The notes under the pieces are model-generated. The model had not been told where the DNA came from, ran no database searches, and worked only from the letters and a program-made list of their open reading frames with translations. A program made the position numbers and the translations under genes. From assembly GCA_009731375.1 (NCBI GenBank), contig BJOX01000236.1, forward strand, positions 512,817 to 576,816: DNA of 64,000 bases, in the 5' to 3' direction. How positions within the stretch are numbered: the stretch's first letter is position 1; every line of letters begins with the position of its first letter. Below, piece after piece: positions 55,201 through 64,000 of this stretch. The stretch comes from Paulinella micropora. Its lineage: Eukaryota > Cercozoa > Imbricatea > Euglyphida.

Positions 55201-58035
55201 AAGATGAGGAGAAAAAGTTGCGCCCGATCATGTTTATTAGTAGAAAGCTGTGTGCGGCGGAGCGAAATTACTGCACGCGACAGAGAGAGGCGTTGGCAGT
55301 AGTATGGGCTCTCAAGAGGCTCAGAGAATATCTATGGGGAGGACCTCTATTCACGGTTAGGACCGATCATCACAACCTTCTTTGGTTGATGAATCATGAA
55401 CAAACCGGCCGTTTGGCGCGGTGGCAAGCTTTCTTGTCATGTTTCAATTTCACGATGGTCTATTTACCGGGAAAGCGAAACGTAGTCGCTGATAGCCTTT
55501 CTAGGCTAGAGTTTCAGTCGGAGGTGTCGGCTCTCGTATCATCAGTGGAAATGATAGATCTGTCCACGGACAAGGTGTACGAGGTAAGCCACATAGAGGC
55601 GATGCAGATGGCAAGAGGCGTTCGATATGACCGCACGGGTCTACGATATAGTCCTCAAGGCCCGGATCATGGCATATGCTGTGAGGCGCGTGTTCTCCAA
55701 GACGCTGAGTGGTCTTATGAGGCATACGAGAATGCGAAGGCGAATATAAAAGAGGAGGAGGAGACGACTGAGGTCTATACTGAACCTCCACAGGAAAATC
55801 GAAGCGAGCTTGATGAAGACCCGGAGAGGGTAGGAGTAAGGTTGGAGGACGGTACTATCCATATCGCCTCGCCTACCGCATGGAGGCAGCAGCAGGCGAC
55901 GGATCCGGAGTTCAAGGAGCTCATAACGTTATACAAGAACCCTAATGAGCTTAAAAAGACTCCGCAGATCAAAGATCAAATGAAGGAGATGGCGTGGAGA
56001 GATGGGCTATTGTGGTACAAGGGCCAGCATGGCAAATTTGCATCACAGCCTGACAAATGGACTCTCTGGGTACCGGAGAAGTTGAGGCGCTTCATATATG
56101 TTGCAGCCCATAACTGCCCCTTACTGGCACATCCGGGTCGACAAAGAACTCATTGGTTCATAGCGAGGCGATTTTGGTGGAAAGGAATGAAGGAGGAGAT
56201 AGACAGAGAAGTAGACGCATGTATCCCATGCAAAACCACAAAGACACCGTTGAAGGCGAATTTCGACCTGATCGGTACATTCCCGTTACACGCCGGGATG
56301 TTTGAATTCTTACACATCGATCATGTGGGACCTTTCCCCGAATCGGCCGAAGGGTACAAATACCTTCTTACTGCGATAGATCGAGGCACCAATTATGTCT
56401 GGGTTGTTCCTGTTAAGGACGTTACAGGCAAGACAACTGCGGAGGCTCTGATCGACAGGATCGTCTCGCAGATCGGAGTGCCTAGAAAGATATGTTCTGA
56501 TCGAGGTTCTGACTTTAATAATGAAGTCATCGACAGACTATCTAAGTACTACGGGATGAAATGGCAATATGTTACTGCCTATAACCCGAGAGCGAATGGC
56601 AAGATCGAGCGGGTACATAGACCTCTCAAAGCCTCGCTTAAGATGTACTGTATGAAGAAGGAGAATCAGAGAGCCTGGGTGGAGGCAGCACCTTCATTTG
56701 CCTTTGCAATGAACTGTCTACCCTCATCGGCATTAGGAGGAGCCAGGAGCTCAGTCTCGCCATATCAATTGGTTTACGGCCGAGAGCCTAATATCCCAAC
56801 CTCGCTTCTGCATCCAAAGGACACTTGGGCAGATGAGGATGAGTTGTTCGGGATGAGGCTAAGAGCGAAGATGGAGGCGGAGCAAATAGTTGCGGCGCAT
56901 AGGGAGGCGGAGCGCAGAAAGACTGATGCACAAGGAGTGCGACAAGCGCACTTAGATCAAGTCCGTTTCCGGGTTGGGGATATTGTACTCCTGTACCATC
57001 CTCAAGTACCCAAGGGGGTTAGCTCTAAGCTGTTTACCCACTGGAAAGGACCATACCAGATTATGGAGCAGATGGGACCTCTGAACTATAAGATCAGGGG
57101 TAGAGGGAAGGTGCAAATTGTGAATGTTCGAAGGCTGATCAAATATGACCCCTTCTTACTCGAGGATGAATCCGTTGAGGAGGCGTTGAAACGGATGAAG
57201 GAGGATTTCAAAGAGGTACCGCCTATCAGTAAGGAGGATACCTTAGAGGAGGAGAATGCCTATCGGGCACCTGTCTCGGAGAAGGAGGAGACCGAGAAGG
57301 AGAGCAAGGAAGACTCAAACCGCAAAAGCGCGGCGGGGACTCAGTCTAAGGCCCCCATAGTCCGCGGCGGTACAAAGGAGAAGTTCACGGAGGCGCAGAG
57401 GAGGAGAGCGCAAAATGACCTTATCTTCGACCAACCGAGGAAGGTGGCGAGATCGACGCGAGCGACGGATGTCCATGGAGGAGGAGAAGAGAAGGACACT
57501 AACCCAAACGCGGGTAATGTGGACATTCGACATGCGCGATGGAAGGAAGGCGAGGCGATTGCGACCATCAAGTGGGTCCGAGACGCTTTTTATCTGTTGA
57601 GACCGGCAGAATCTCATGTTGCCGATGACACTCTCTCAGATCTTTATCTCATGCGAGCTGTGGCGGTCCCGCAGACTACACGGGCAGCGCGGACATCGAA
57701 GAGATCCTCAGCAGCAAAAACGATACAACCGGTACTCCATTTCTGGAGAAGCATGGACCCTGTTGAGGATCCAAAATCTAGACAATACTTACCGGTATAC
57801 AAAGACGCGAAAGATCTAGACTTGGGATGATACTATTACCCCTCGAGACAAAGACCACACTGCGTGGACTATTCAGTCACTGCCTAGGGGAGTGCTTGAT
57901 ATTCCTTTTGACTTATCATGGGGCGCCATCCCTAACAAAATATGGGACATTCTTGAGGAGTCCAAGTTTGACTTGACTTTTGTTGGCGGCCCGCCACCTG
58001 GCAAAGGGGTTCGCGCAAGGCGACGAAGGCAGTAA
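52290..58035 (+). pseudogene. Element C pol polyprotein, one late frameshift
   Basis: The polyprotein has 1,846 open codons, then a frameshift near 57823 after which the last 70 codons continue to TAA 58033-58035. Order: basic/Pro-rich head; protease-like region (VGNDTMANINIVGQKF, then ILLSYDQLATM and VIDCAARRVIYG); a linker with PVPSRKQ; RT with ICYxDD-type FCYIDDIIVYS (about 54690-54725); RNase H with VVDTDASKFAIGAVLQQ; integrase HHCC, then HIDHVGPFP and ICSDRGSDFNNEV with a downstream Glu in RANGKIERVHR; GPY/F (HWKGPYQI, about 57040); a hydrophilic spacer and a conserved extra C-terminal domain. Apart from the shift, all catalytic motifs are intact, so recent activity is likely. Confidence 0.92.
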
Positions 58036-58811
58036 GTGACATTTTTTTTTTTTTTTTTATCACGCGTCGGACATTGAAAGCTGCATGTGGATTAATCTCA
58101 TAGTGCCCATGTCAGATCATGTCTTATTAAAATATTTTTATACCATTGTTGTTACTTGGCATTTTTATCGCAACATATGAGTGCGAAGGTCAATCGGCAA
58201 ATGGATACGACACCGTAGAAGGGGATCGCTTGTGAGTTTAGCGATGGTGTTCCTGGTACGACCCTGCTTCAAGTATCCAGGGTGATGTTCTCAATAGATG
58301 TTCTCATAGTAAACATATTAAATATTTTTTTCTTTGGATATACTTAATATCGTCATACCAGCACGGTCCGTCTCTACTTGTGTCGGTTTATCGCATGGTC
58401 GGATTCACTCACACCCCTAGTACTATATTAAGGTAACTGATTGAAAACAAGGGTATGTTATTAAAAGACAATGTATTTACTGATCGGAAGTGTTTTTAGA
58501 GGAGAAAAAATTATAATGCTGCTTTTATTTTAATAGTAATACTATTTGTTCTTGACATACTGCCTCAGGATTAAGTTACGGGGGGGACAACGAGTGTGGA
58601 AGGAGGAGTTTTTTATTTATTTACAAAAAATGAGGCTAGAGATTTACAGTTGACGCGTGTCTGGTGTATGCGTTTTATTTATCCACTGCACCGTCTATCC
58701 GTGGGTTAATGCACTTAGTTGCAACACCCCGTAGCGTTTGTGCAGAAAAGAAATCAGCAGCTATATGACGAAAATATTGCATATTTCCGTCATAAAAACG
58801 GGAAGGGGTAC
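58036..58811 (+). other. Element C 3' untranslated region with conserved stem-loop and polypurine tract
   Basis: atcgct-tgtgagttt-agcgat (58225-58245) is a perfect 6-bp stem with a 9-nt loop and matches the stem-loop in the 3' region of B, within a wider conserved stretch of about 70 nt. A polypurine tract (about 58794-58808) precedes the LTR. No gene is seen. Confidence 0.65.
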
Positions 58812-59061
58812 TGTAGGCATCAACCCCCGGATAGCCGGTAAAAAGTACAGTTTTTCGGGTGTCAGGTGCACCTAGTTTTTTTTCCCAGTATTTCAATATC
58901 GTTTGGCAGGATTTGACCTAATGCCATTTTAACCGTGGTCTGTGGCCGCTTTCTTTTTCGGCTTCACTGAGCTAATATAACGAGACATCATTCTCCTTTG
59001 GGGGATTTGCGTCTGGTTGTATTACCGACTTTTTATCGAGCTATCTTCAGGGATTGTAACA
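58812..59061 (+). repeat. Element C, 3' LTR
   Basis: Partner of 48700-48948. It differs by one T in a homopolymer and two substitutions by eye. Confidence 0.92.
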
Positions 59062-59192
59062 ATTAATCAGAACCGGAAATGTAATAAGAATTCATCTTAA
59101 AATACATTTAATAACAAGAAATTACTTCCAAGAGTAAATTCCCGTAAAGCCCTAATAGCGCAAAAACGATGTAGTTTACCGTGGGTGTTACA
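59062..59192 (-). repeat. Element A right LTR, piece 3
   Basis: Continues from attaatcagaaccgg to gtgggtgttaca, matching 30181-30304 of the left LTR. It ends at the GTAT microsatellite. Confidence 0.9.
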
Positions 59193-59385
59193 GTATGTAT
59201 GTATGTGTGTATGTGTGTATTATATACTTATATATATATATATATGATATGTATGTAGGTATGAATGTATGTATGTATGTATGTTATATAGATGTATGTA
59301 TGTATGTACGTATGTATGTATGTATGTATGTATGTATGTATTTATGTATGTATGTATGTACGTATGTCTGTGTGCGTGTGTGTTG
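59193..59385. repeat. (GTAT)n microsatellite, right half
   Basis: GTAT tetranucleotide tract with an AT-rich interruption near 59225-59245, the other side of the target of element A. The frames through it are artefacts. Confidence 0.95.
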
Positions 59386-59403
59386 TGTGTGTTATGTGAA
59401 TCA

Positions 59404-59407
<4 letters not shown>

Positions 59408-59458
<51 letters not shown>
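59408..59458. repeat. (AG)n microsatellite
   Basis: An almost pure GA run of about 50 bp. Confidence 0.95.
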
Positions 59459-59459
<1 letters not shown>

Positions 59460-59567
59460 CTTTTCTGTCAGTGCCTTTTCATACCCTTCATTTAGTAAAC
59501 GCTGTCTTTGGGCCTCAATCTCAGAAAAGACCAAACACAAATTCATTTGCCACACACGAAATGAAAG

Positions 59568-59990
59568 TTATAATACCTCTTCTTGGTGTTGTCTTTTGAC
59601 TGCGTCTTCCAGAGCTGTATTTATTGCATTCTGCAAAGACTTCCGTACAATGTCTTCGAAAACAGAACTCACCACCGATTGCACTTTATTCGCCAACGAA
59701 GACAAGTACTTGTGTACGACCTCTTGCGACGACGGCTCCGATACACTGAGCACGACCGCTTTATTTATGATTTTGCCAATCTCTGTTTCCATGATTTTTC
59801 CAAACATCATCAGCGATATTTCTCGCTGAAATCTGTCGTTCAAATTCTGGACATCCTGCTCGATGTTTGCCACTTTTTGGAACAACATTTCCCAGTCTTC
59901 GTGGGTCATCTCATTATCGTACTTATCTTGTGATGTGTTGGCTTTCTTGATTGGTTGCTGCTCTTGGTCTGAATCTTCTGAAATTTCCGA
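59568..59990 (-). CDS. Helical coiled-coil protein fragment (host exon candidate)
   Basis: Open on the minus strand from about 59990 to TAA 59568-59570, with the ATG at 59909. The peptide begins MTHEDWEMLFQKVANIEQDV and is a long series of amphipathic helices. It may continue 5' of the ATG in the same frame (about 27 codons, Gln/Ser/Lys rich), and GAG-GTATTA near the 3' end could be a splice donor. No domain is recognised and no introns can be proved. It may be an exon of a host gene on the minus strand. Confidence 0.4.
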   Translation of the reverse strand, partial: SEISEDSDQEQQPIKKANTSQDKYDNEMTHEDWEMLFQKVANIEQDVQNLNDRFQREISLMMFGKIMETEIGKIINKAVVLSVSEPSSQEVVHKYLSSLANKVQSVVSSVFEDIVRKSLQNAINTALEDAVKRQHQEEVL

Positions 59991-60108
59991 CTTGCTGGTT
60001 TACTGTGACAAGTCCTGTTCCGATGTATGTACTTTGATCGACAGCAACTACAAACGCAGAAAAAAATTGTGCTTTTTGGAAATCCGATTTCCTAGACTCT
60101 TGAAACAT

Positions 60109-60637
60109 TACATAACGAACTACATGTCATGGAGTTCGACTTACACATGTACTTCGTCATGTAGTTTAAAGAGTGAAGGAAATCGTCACACTCTCGCCAT
60201 CACCCGCTTTTTTTCAAACTTTATTAAAAAAAAAAAAAAAAAAGTCAACGAAAAAGCAATCCTTGCCCTTGCTATTCAAAATGCAGTAATTTTCTTATCC
60301 TGCTGCTCAATTTCTGAACAATTCTTGAGTGTCCGGCTGCTCAATTCCTGTACATTTGGATACGAAAAAGGAAATTTAGACGTAACGTCATAAAAGCGTA
60401 ACGTAAAAAAGCGGTCACGAACTAACGAACGAACGAACTAACTAACTAATTAACTACTCAACGTGACAGTTCTTTGCGCTAAGCACAGTATGAGGTTATG
60501 AGGCAGTGACGGCACAAAGTCTTGCCTTGGTGACGTTTCAACATTAAAACATTAAAATTTTTGTTCACTAACCACAAGATACGGTTATAAGTGGTGAACG
60601 CAAAACGAGATTGCAGACACTGAACAGAGGTAATGAG

Positions 60638-60675
<38 letters not shown>

Positions 60676-61542
60676 GTGTGTGTGTGTGTGTGCGTGTGTG
60701 TCGGCTAGTATGAGCACGACCGAATCAGGATGTTCAATTGAAACATAAACATGCGGATAAAAATTGTGCAAATGTTCCTAATATACAACAATATCAGTCA
60801 TTATTTGGAGCTTGAACACAAAATATGCACAATATGGTGAAAACATGCGATTGAGAAAGTCACCAACTTTGGAATTACTTTTTCTGAGTCGGTGTGTGAG
60901 GTCTGCTCACGCTGAGCACGGACAATGCAGAAGCCCCTTGTCCCGAGCTGGTACATGGTTATTACTGGCGACATTCCAAACGGCCAAGGTCGTACAACTT
61001 TGATCTCGTCGTTCTCCCATCTTGGTGTTACGACAACGATGAAACATTTTTTTGAAAGCTCAGGACAAGAGCTTTCAAATCACGTGCTCAGCATTGTCGT
61101 ATCTGAAACATTAATTGAGAAAAAAAAAATCAAAGTTGGACAACTTCGCCACTTTGAATGTCGTTTATGCTGAGAAATGTCATTCCTCTCAAACACTGAG
61201 GGAGAAAAATTGTCTTAACGTGGATGATGTTCTACGTAACAAATGATAGAAATTATATATATGCATACACATACACGTATACATACATACAATACATATA
61301 CAATATATATGTATAAATACTGCATATGAAAATATATGTGTAATATTTTATACATACATGCATACATACATACATATATTTATATATATGTGTGTATTTT
61401 CATTTGTGTAGCGCGTATGTATGTTTGCTATAAAATTATCAGACAAGTACGCATATATTTTGAAGTTATCTACTTCATAAATATTGATGGACGACACCAA
61501 AAAAGCCAAAAGCAAGAGATGACAGGAGTTTTGCAAGCAGCC
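60109..61542. other. Intergenic or intronic host sequence with microsatellites
   Basis: Contains an A18-type run (60226-60243), an (ACTA/ACGA)n tract (60420-60455), an (AG)n(GT)n compound repeat (60637-60698) and TA/CATA tracts (61253-61430). No supported gene. Confidence 0.5.
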
Positions 61543-62397
61543 CTAGGATGCGTACGTGAAGGGAGAGAGAGATTGGAAGTCTTTTTCCAAATCCGGAGAC
61601 GTCATAACTTCCGGAGAGAGAACCATTGGAGTTGGAGGGTATGTATTGGTTCTCATATCGGTGGGACTGCTCAACGATAGATTATGAGTGGACCGAAACT
61701 CAGCGCGAAACGTGACCTGGGCCTGCACCGTAGGTTGACGATTCACACTGCCGGCCGACGCAGACGACTTGAGTGTCCTTCTGGATTTGGAAGGAAGTGG
61801 GGGCGGGCCTGAACTGCCCGAGGAAGGCCTGAGTGTGCGAGGAGGGAGTTTGAGAGGTTTGCAATAGGTCGGCGACAGCGATAGACTGCGCTTCCGACCC
61901 GCGTGAGGGCTGTGTTCAAGCATGACACATTTTTGGGGTTTGAAGAATTCCTTAAGATCTGTCTCGCGTAGGCTGCGGAAGATATCGCCATAACGTGGAA
62001 TGGACTGCTCTGATGGTGAATGCACCACTGCTGGAATCATGTTCACCACCGTCTCCGTTGGTGGTTGGGGTGGTTGTGGACTATAAAACGTGCTGGAGGG
62101 CGTGCTGTACGTCCTGGAGGGCTTACCGTTGAGGCTGGAGTATTTATTCGCCAAGCCCCCACGCGAGCCTCGACGCGCGACTGTGTTGCTCTGGGCTGGA
62201 GAGGGATTGCCCTCTAGCACTTTGCTCTGCTGGTATTTGCTAGCAAGGGACATCGAGCGTGTAACACGTGCTTCACTGACTTGCCCCTGAGGCTGAGGCT
62301 GACTCCTGTTTTCCGATAAGGAACTAGGGCGACCTCTGACAGAACCATAGGATTGGTTCGAAATACCATAGTCCCTGCTGGTCTCGACTGCTTGCAT
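61543..62397 (-). CDS. Ser/Pro-rich host protein or exon, 284 residues
   Basis: The frame from ATG 62397 to TAG 61543-61545 is intact and starts MQAVETSRDYGISNQSYGSV. It is rich in Ser, Pro and Arg with little predicted structure. It contains a TRSMSLASKYQQSK segment, a PPQPPTETVV Pro stretch, an RYGDIFRSLRETDLKEFF helix and basic RKRSLSLSP motifs, with several SP sites that could be phosphorylated. An in-frame stop lies just upstream of the ATG, so either it is a single-exon gene or the ATG lies near a splice acceptor. It differs in codon use from the elements and lacks repeat character, so it is probably a host gene. No family is recognised. Confidence 0.55.
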   Translation of the reverse strand: MQAVETSRDYGISNQSYGSVRGRPSSLSENRSQPQPQGQVSEARVTRSMSLASKYQQSKVLEGNPSPAQSNTVARRGSRGGLANKYSSLNGKPSRTYSTPSSTFYSPQPPQPPTETVVNMIPAVVHSPSEQSIPRYGDIFRSLRETDLKEFFKPQKCVMLEHSPHAGRKRSLSLSPTYCKPLKLPPRTLRPSSGSSGPPPLPSKSRRTLKSSASAGSVNRQPTVQAQVTFRAEFRSTHNLSLSSPTDMRTNTYPPTPMVLSPEVMTSPDLEKDFQSLSPFTYAS

Positions 62398-62501
62398 TGA
62401 GTAGAAAGTTCTGAGTCTTCAATCCACAGAACCCATGCGGTTGATTGCAAGCCTGACACCACAGTATATCGGCCCATAGTTACAGAGAAGGAACAGAAAA
62501 C

Positions 62502-62665
62502 AGTATCCAAGGACTGATAGAACAGAAAACAGTAAAGGACTGGTATGCTTGTGAAAATTTCTGCGTACAAGGCCTCCTTGATTAGTATCCAAGGACTGAT
62601 GGAGCAGAAAACAGTAAAGGACTAGTATGCTTGTGAAAATTTCTGCGTACAAGGGCTCCTCGATT
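62502..62665. repeat. 82-bp tandem duplication
   Basis: Two copies (62502-62583 and 62584-62665) start agtatccaaggactgat and differ at about six positions. They lie about 100 bp upstream of the Ser/Pro-rich gene on its 5' side. Two short, overlapping minus-strand frames (MYAEIFTSI...) come from the duplication. Confidence 0.9.
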
Positions 62666-63546
62666 CTCGTCCACGGTAAATTTTATGAAATTTTTCTTTC
62701 AATCCAATGGCTCCAATCATTATTGCAATGTATCTTTTGAAAAATCGGTCATCGTTGTGAGTGTTGTGAAACTATCCCTTTCTACGTTTCCCTGGTCAAT
62801 TTCTACATCTTTTCTTGTTCGCTCCTAAAGTTTTTTAGACTGATATGAGTACTGATATGGATTGAAGAGACCACTGGAGGAGAAATTTAGAACGTTCCAA
62901 AACATGGGAAGACGGAAAGCCTCCGATACCTTTTCCCGAGACCCAGAATTTCACCGCTCACCGCAATTTTGACCAGGCGTTGGCAGCAGAATTAGGTCGG
63001 CCCGGCATTTCCACCGAAATCAGCGGACCTTGCCGACTGACCTAAACCTGTCGCAAATTTATCATCAGAGTCAACAAAATCATTGCCTCACTACTGCCGC
63101 TCTAGGAATTTTGGGTCTGGTTTGAGAAGACCAGAGGCAACACACGATGGGAAAGAAGGGCCACTCTAGTCGTAAGAATACCAAGACGAGGCACTCGACC
63201 TTTCGAAAAACTCGCAAGTCTGCCGCAAAGTCTGTGTTCTGCTGATTGTTCATTATTCCTGCCTTGTGTGTGCAGAACAAAAAGGAGAACAGCCGATATT
63301 GGTATGGTGGCTTCACACACATGCGGACGCTTTCCCACACAACTTCGAACGAACTAGGAAATATTTTTCGTCTTTGTTGCTAATTAGACCAAATACATGA
63401 CGAGTTAGAAAAGCGCCAAGTAAAGAAGATCGAAAAAGGTACTGATTTGTAGACGACATACATAAATGCATCGGACCAGTAAACCTTAAGTTGTTGCACG
63501 TTAAATTATGTAACATGAACATACTAAAAAAAGTGTTTGCGTTAAC
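62666..63546. other. Upstream host sequence
   Basis: No supported gene apart from the 32-codon frame at 63147. Short minus-strand frames over the same bases are not convincing. Confidence 0.4.
63147..63245 (+). CDS. Short basic open frame, possible first exon
   Basis: ATG 63147 opens 32 codons to TGA 63243-63245, beginning MGKKGHSSRKNTKTRHSTF. It is very basic, like the N terminus of a ribosomal or nucleolar protein. Whether it is a short protein or a first exon that should splice before the stop cannot be told. Chance is possible. Confidence 0.25.
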   Translation: MGKKGHSSRKNTKTRHSTFRKTRKSAAKSVFC

Positions 63547-63635
63547 ACACATACATACATACACACATACATAAGTCATACATACATACATACATGCATA
63601 ATGTACATACATACATATGTCATACATACATAAAG

Positions 63636-63666
<31 letters not shown>

Positions 63667-64000
63667 CATACATACATACATACATACATACATACATACA
63701 CATGTACATACATATGTACGTCATACATGCATACATACATACATACATAAGTACATACATATGTAGACATACATGTGTATACATACATACATACATACGT
63801 ACATACGTACATACATACATACATACATACAATGTACATACATACATACATACATACATACATACAATGTACATACATATGTACATACATATATACATAC
63901 ATACATACATACATTACATACATTACATACATTACGTACATACATACATACACTCATACATGCATACATACATACATACATATTACATACGTACATACAT
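63547..64000. repeat. (CATA)n microsatellite running off the window
   Basis: CATA tetranucleotide repeats fill the last 450 bp. The MYVC-type frames on the minus strand are artefacts. Confidence 0.95.

Larger units (their letters stand above)
48700..59061 (+). mobile_element. Ty3/gypsy-like element C (plus strand), nearly intact
   Basis: About 250-bp LTRs with roughly three differences, atta target duplications (48696-48699 and 59062-59065), a primer-binding-like site, gag, pol and a polypurine tract. Only two frameshifts break the coding region. It inserted into the right LTR of element A, in the orientation opposite to B. Confidence 0.94.
29629..59192 (-). mobile_element. Ty3/gypsy-like element A, with elements B and C nested in its 5' LTR
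   Basis: The outermost insertion is flanked by gtat on both sides within a GTAT microsatellite. The left LTR (29629-30304) is whole; the right LTR is in three pieces (37914-38146, 48382-48699, 59062-59192). The pieces sum to 674 bp once the 4-bp target duplications are removed. The pol order (protease-like, RT, RNase H, integrase with GPY/F) is that of Metaviridae. Transcription would run right to left. A lacks a recognisable gag. Confidence 0.9.

Noticed and set aside
63313-63996. MYVCMYVC frames, also at 29427-29682 and 59195-59599
   Set aside because: Tetranucleotide microsatellites give stop-free frames without coding content.
1-64000. CRISPR array, tRNA or rRNA genes
   Set aside because: No spacer-repeat array was found, and no cloverleaf or rRNA core was recognised by eye; a covariance-model scan would be needed to exclude tRNAs.

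Overview
This is a window of a repeat-rich eukaryotic nuclear genome. It carries a LINE, a Polinton/Maverick-type endogenous virus, three Ty3/gypsy-like LTR retrotransposons, long GTAT, CT and AG microsatellites, and three runs of N that mark assembly gaps. It is not bacterial: there is a poly(A)-tailed retroposon, LTR elements and a plausible GT splice donor. The species cannot be named from the sequence; a marine invertebrate or a protist would both fit.

Region 1 (1-3944): a 5'-truncated non-LTR retrotransposon on the + strand. ORF1 is incomplete at the window edge. ORF2 (APE-type endonuclease plus reverse transcriptase) starts directly on the ORF1 stop and is broken by a stop and frameshifts. 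The element ends in a 20-nt poly(A).

Region 2 (4394-26535): a decayed Polinton/Polinton-like virus of about 20.6 kb. Inverted repeats of about 83 bp lie at 5621-5703 and 26103-26185. A separate block of 300-350 bp lies outside both ends in DIRECT orientation (4394-4694, 26182-26535). The virion module is mostly on the minus strand: double-jelly-roll major capsid protein, penton-like minor capsid protein, packaging ATPase, adenain-like protease with coiled-coil partners, a basic virion protein and a very long phage-like tail-fibre protein with a C-terminal S74-like motif. Protein-primed DNA polymerase B and an rve-type integrase are on the plus strand. Most large genes carry frameshifts or stops, so the element is dead. 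Several small genes and the penton gene remain open.

Region 3 (26536-29628): probably host DNA, with a possible first coding exon on the minus strand, short tandem repeats and a GTAT microsatellite.

Region 4 (29629-59192): one 29.6-kb nest of three related Ty3/gypsy elements. Element A (minus) went into a GTAT microsatellite. Elements B (minus) and C (plus) then went independently into the right-hand LTR of A. Reassembling that LTR from its three pieces gives about 674 bp, against 676 bp for the intact left LTR, with 4-bp target duplications at B (aaca) and C (atta). C is the youngest and nearly intact. Its gag has a CCCH zinc finger and RGG tail, and a single in-frame UGA-CGG separates gag from pol. 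B is damaged at several points; A is heavily decayed and has no recognisable gag.

Region 5 (59193-64000): host DNA with the other half of the GTAT tract, two minus-strand open frames that may be host exons, an 82-bp tandem duplication and a CATA microsatellite running off the window end.
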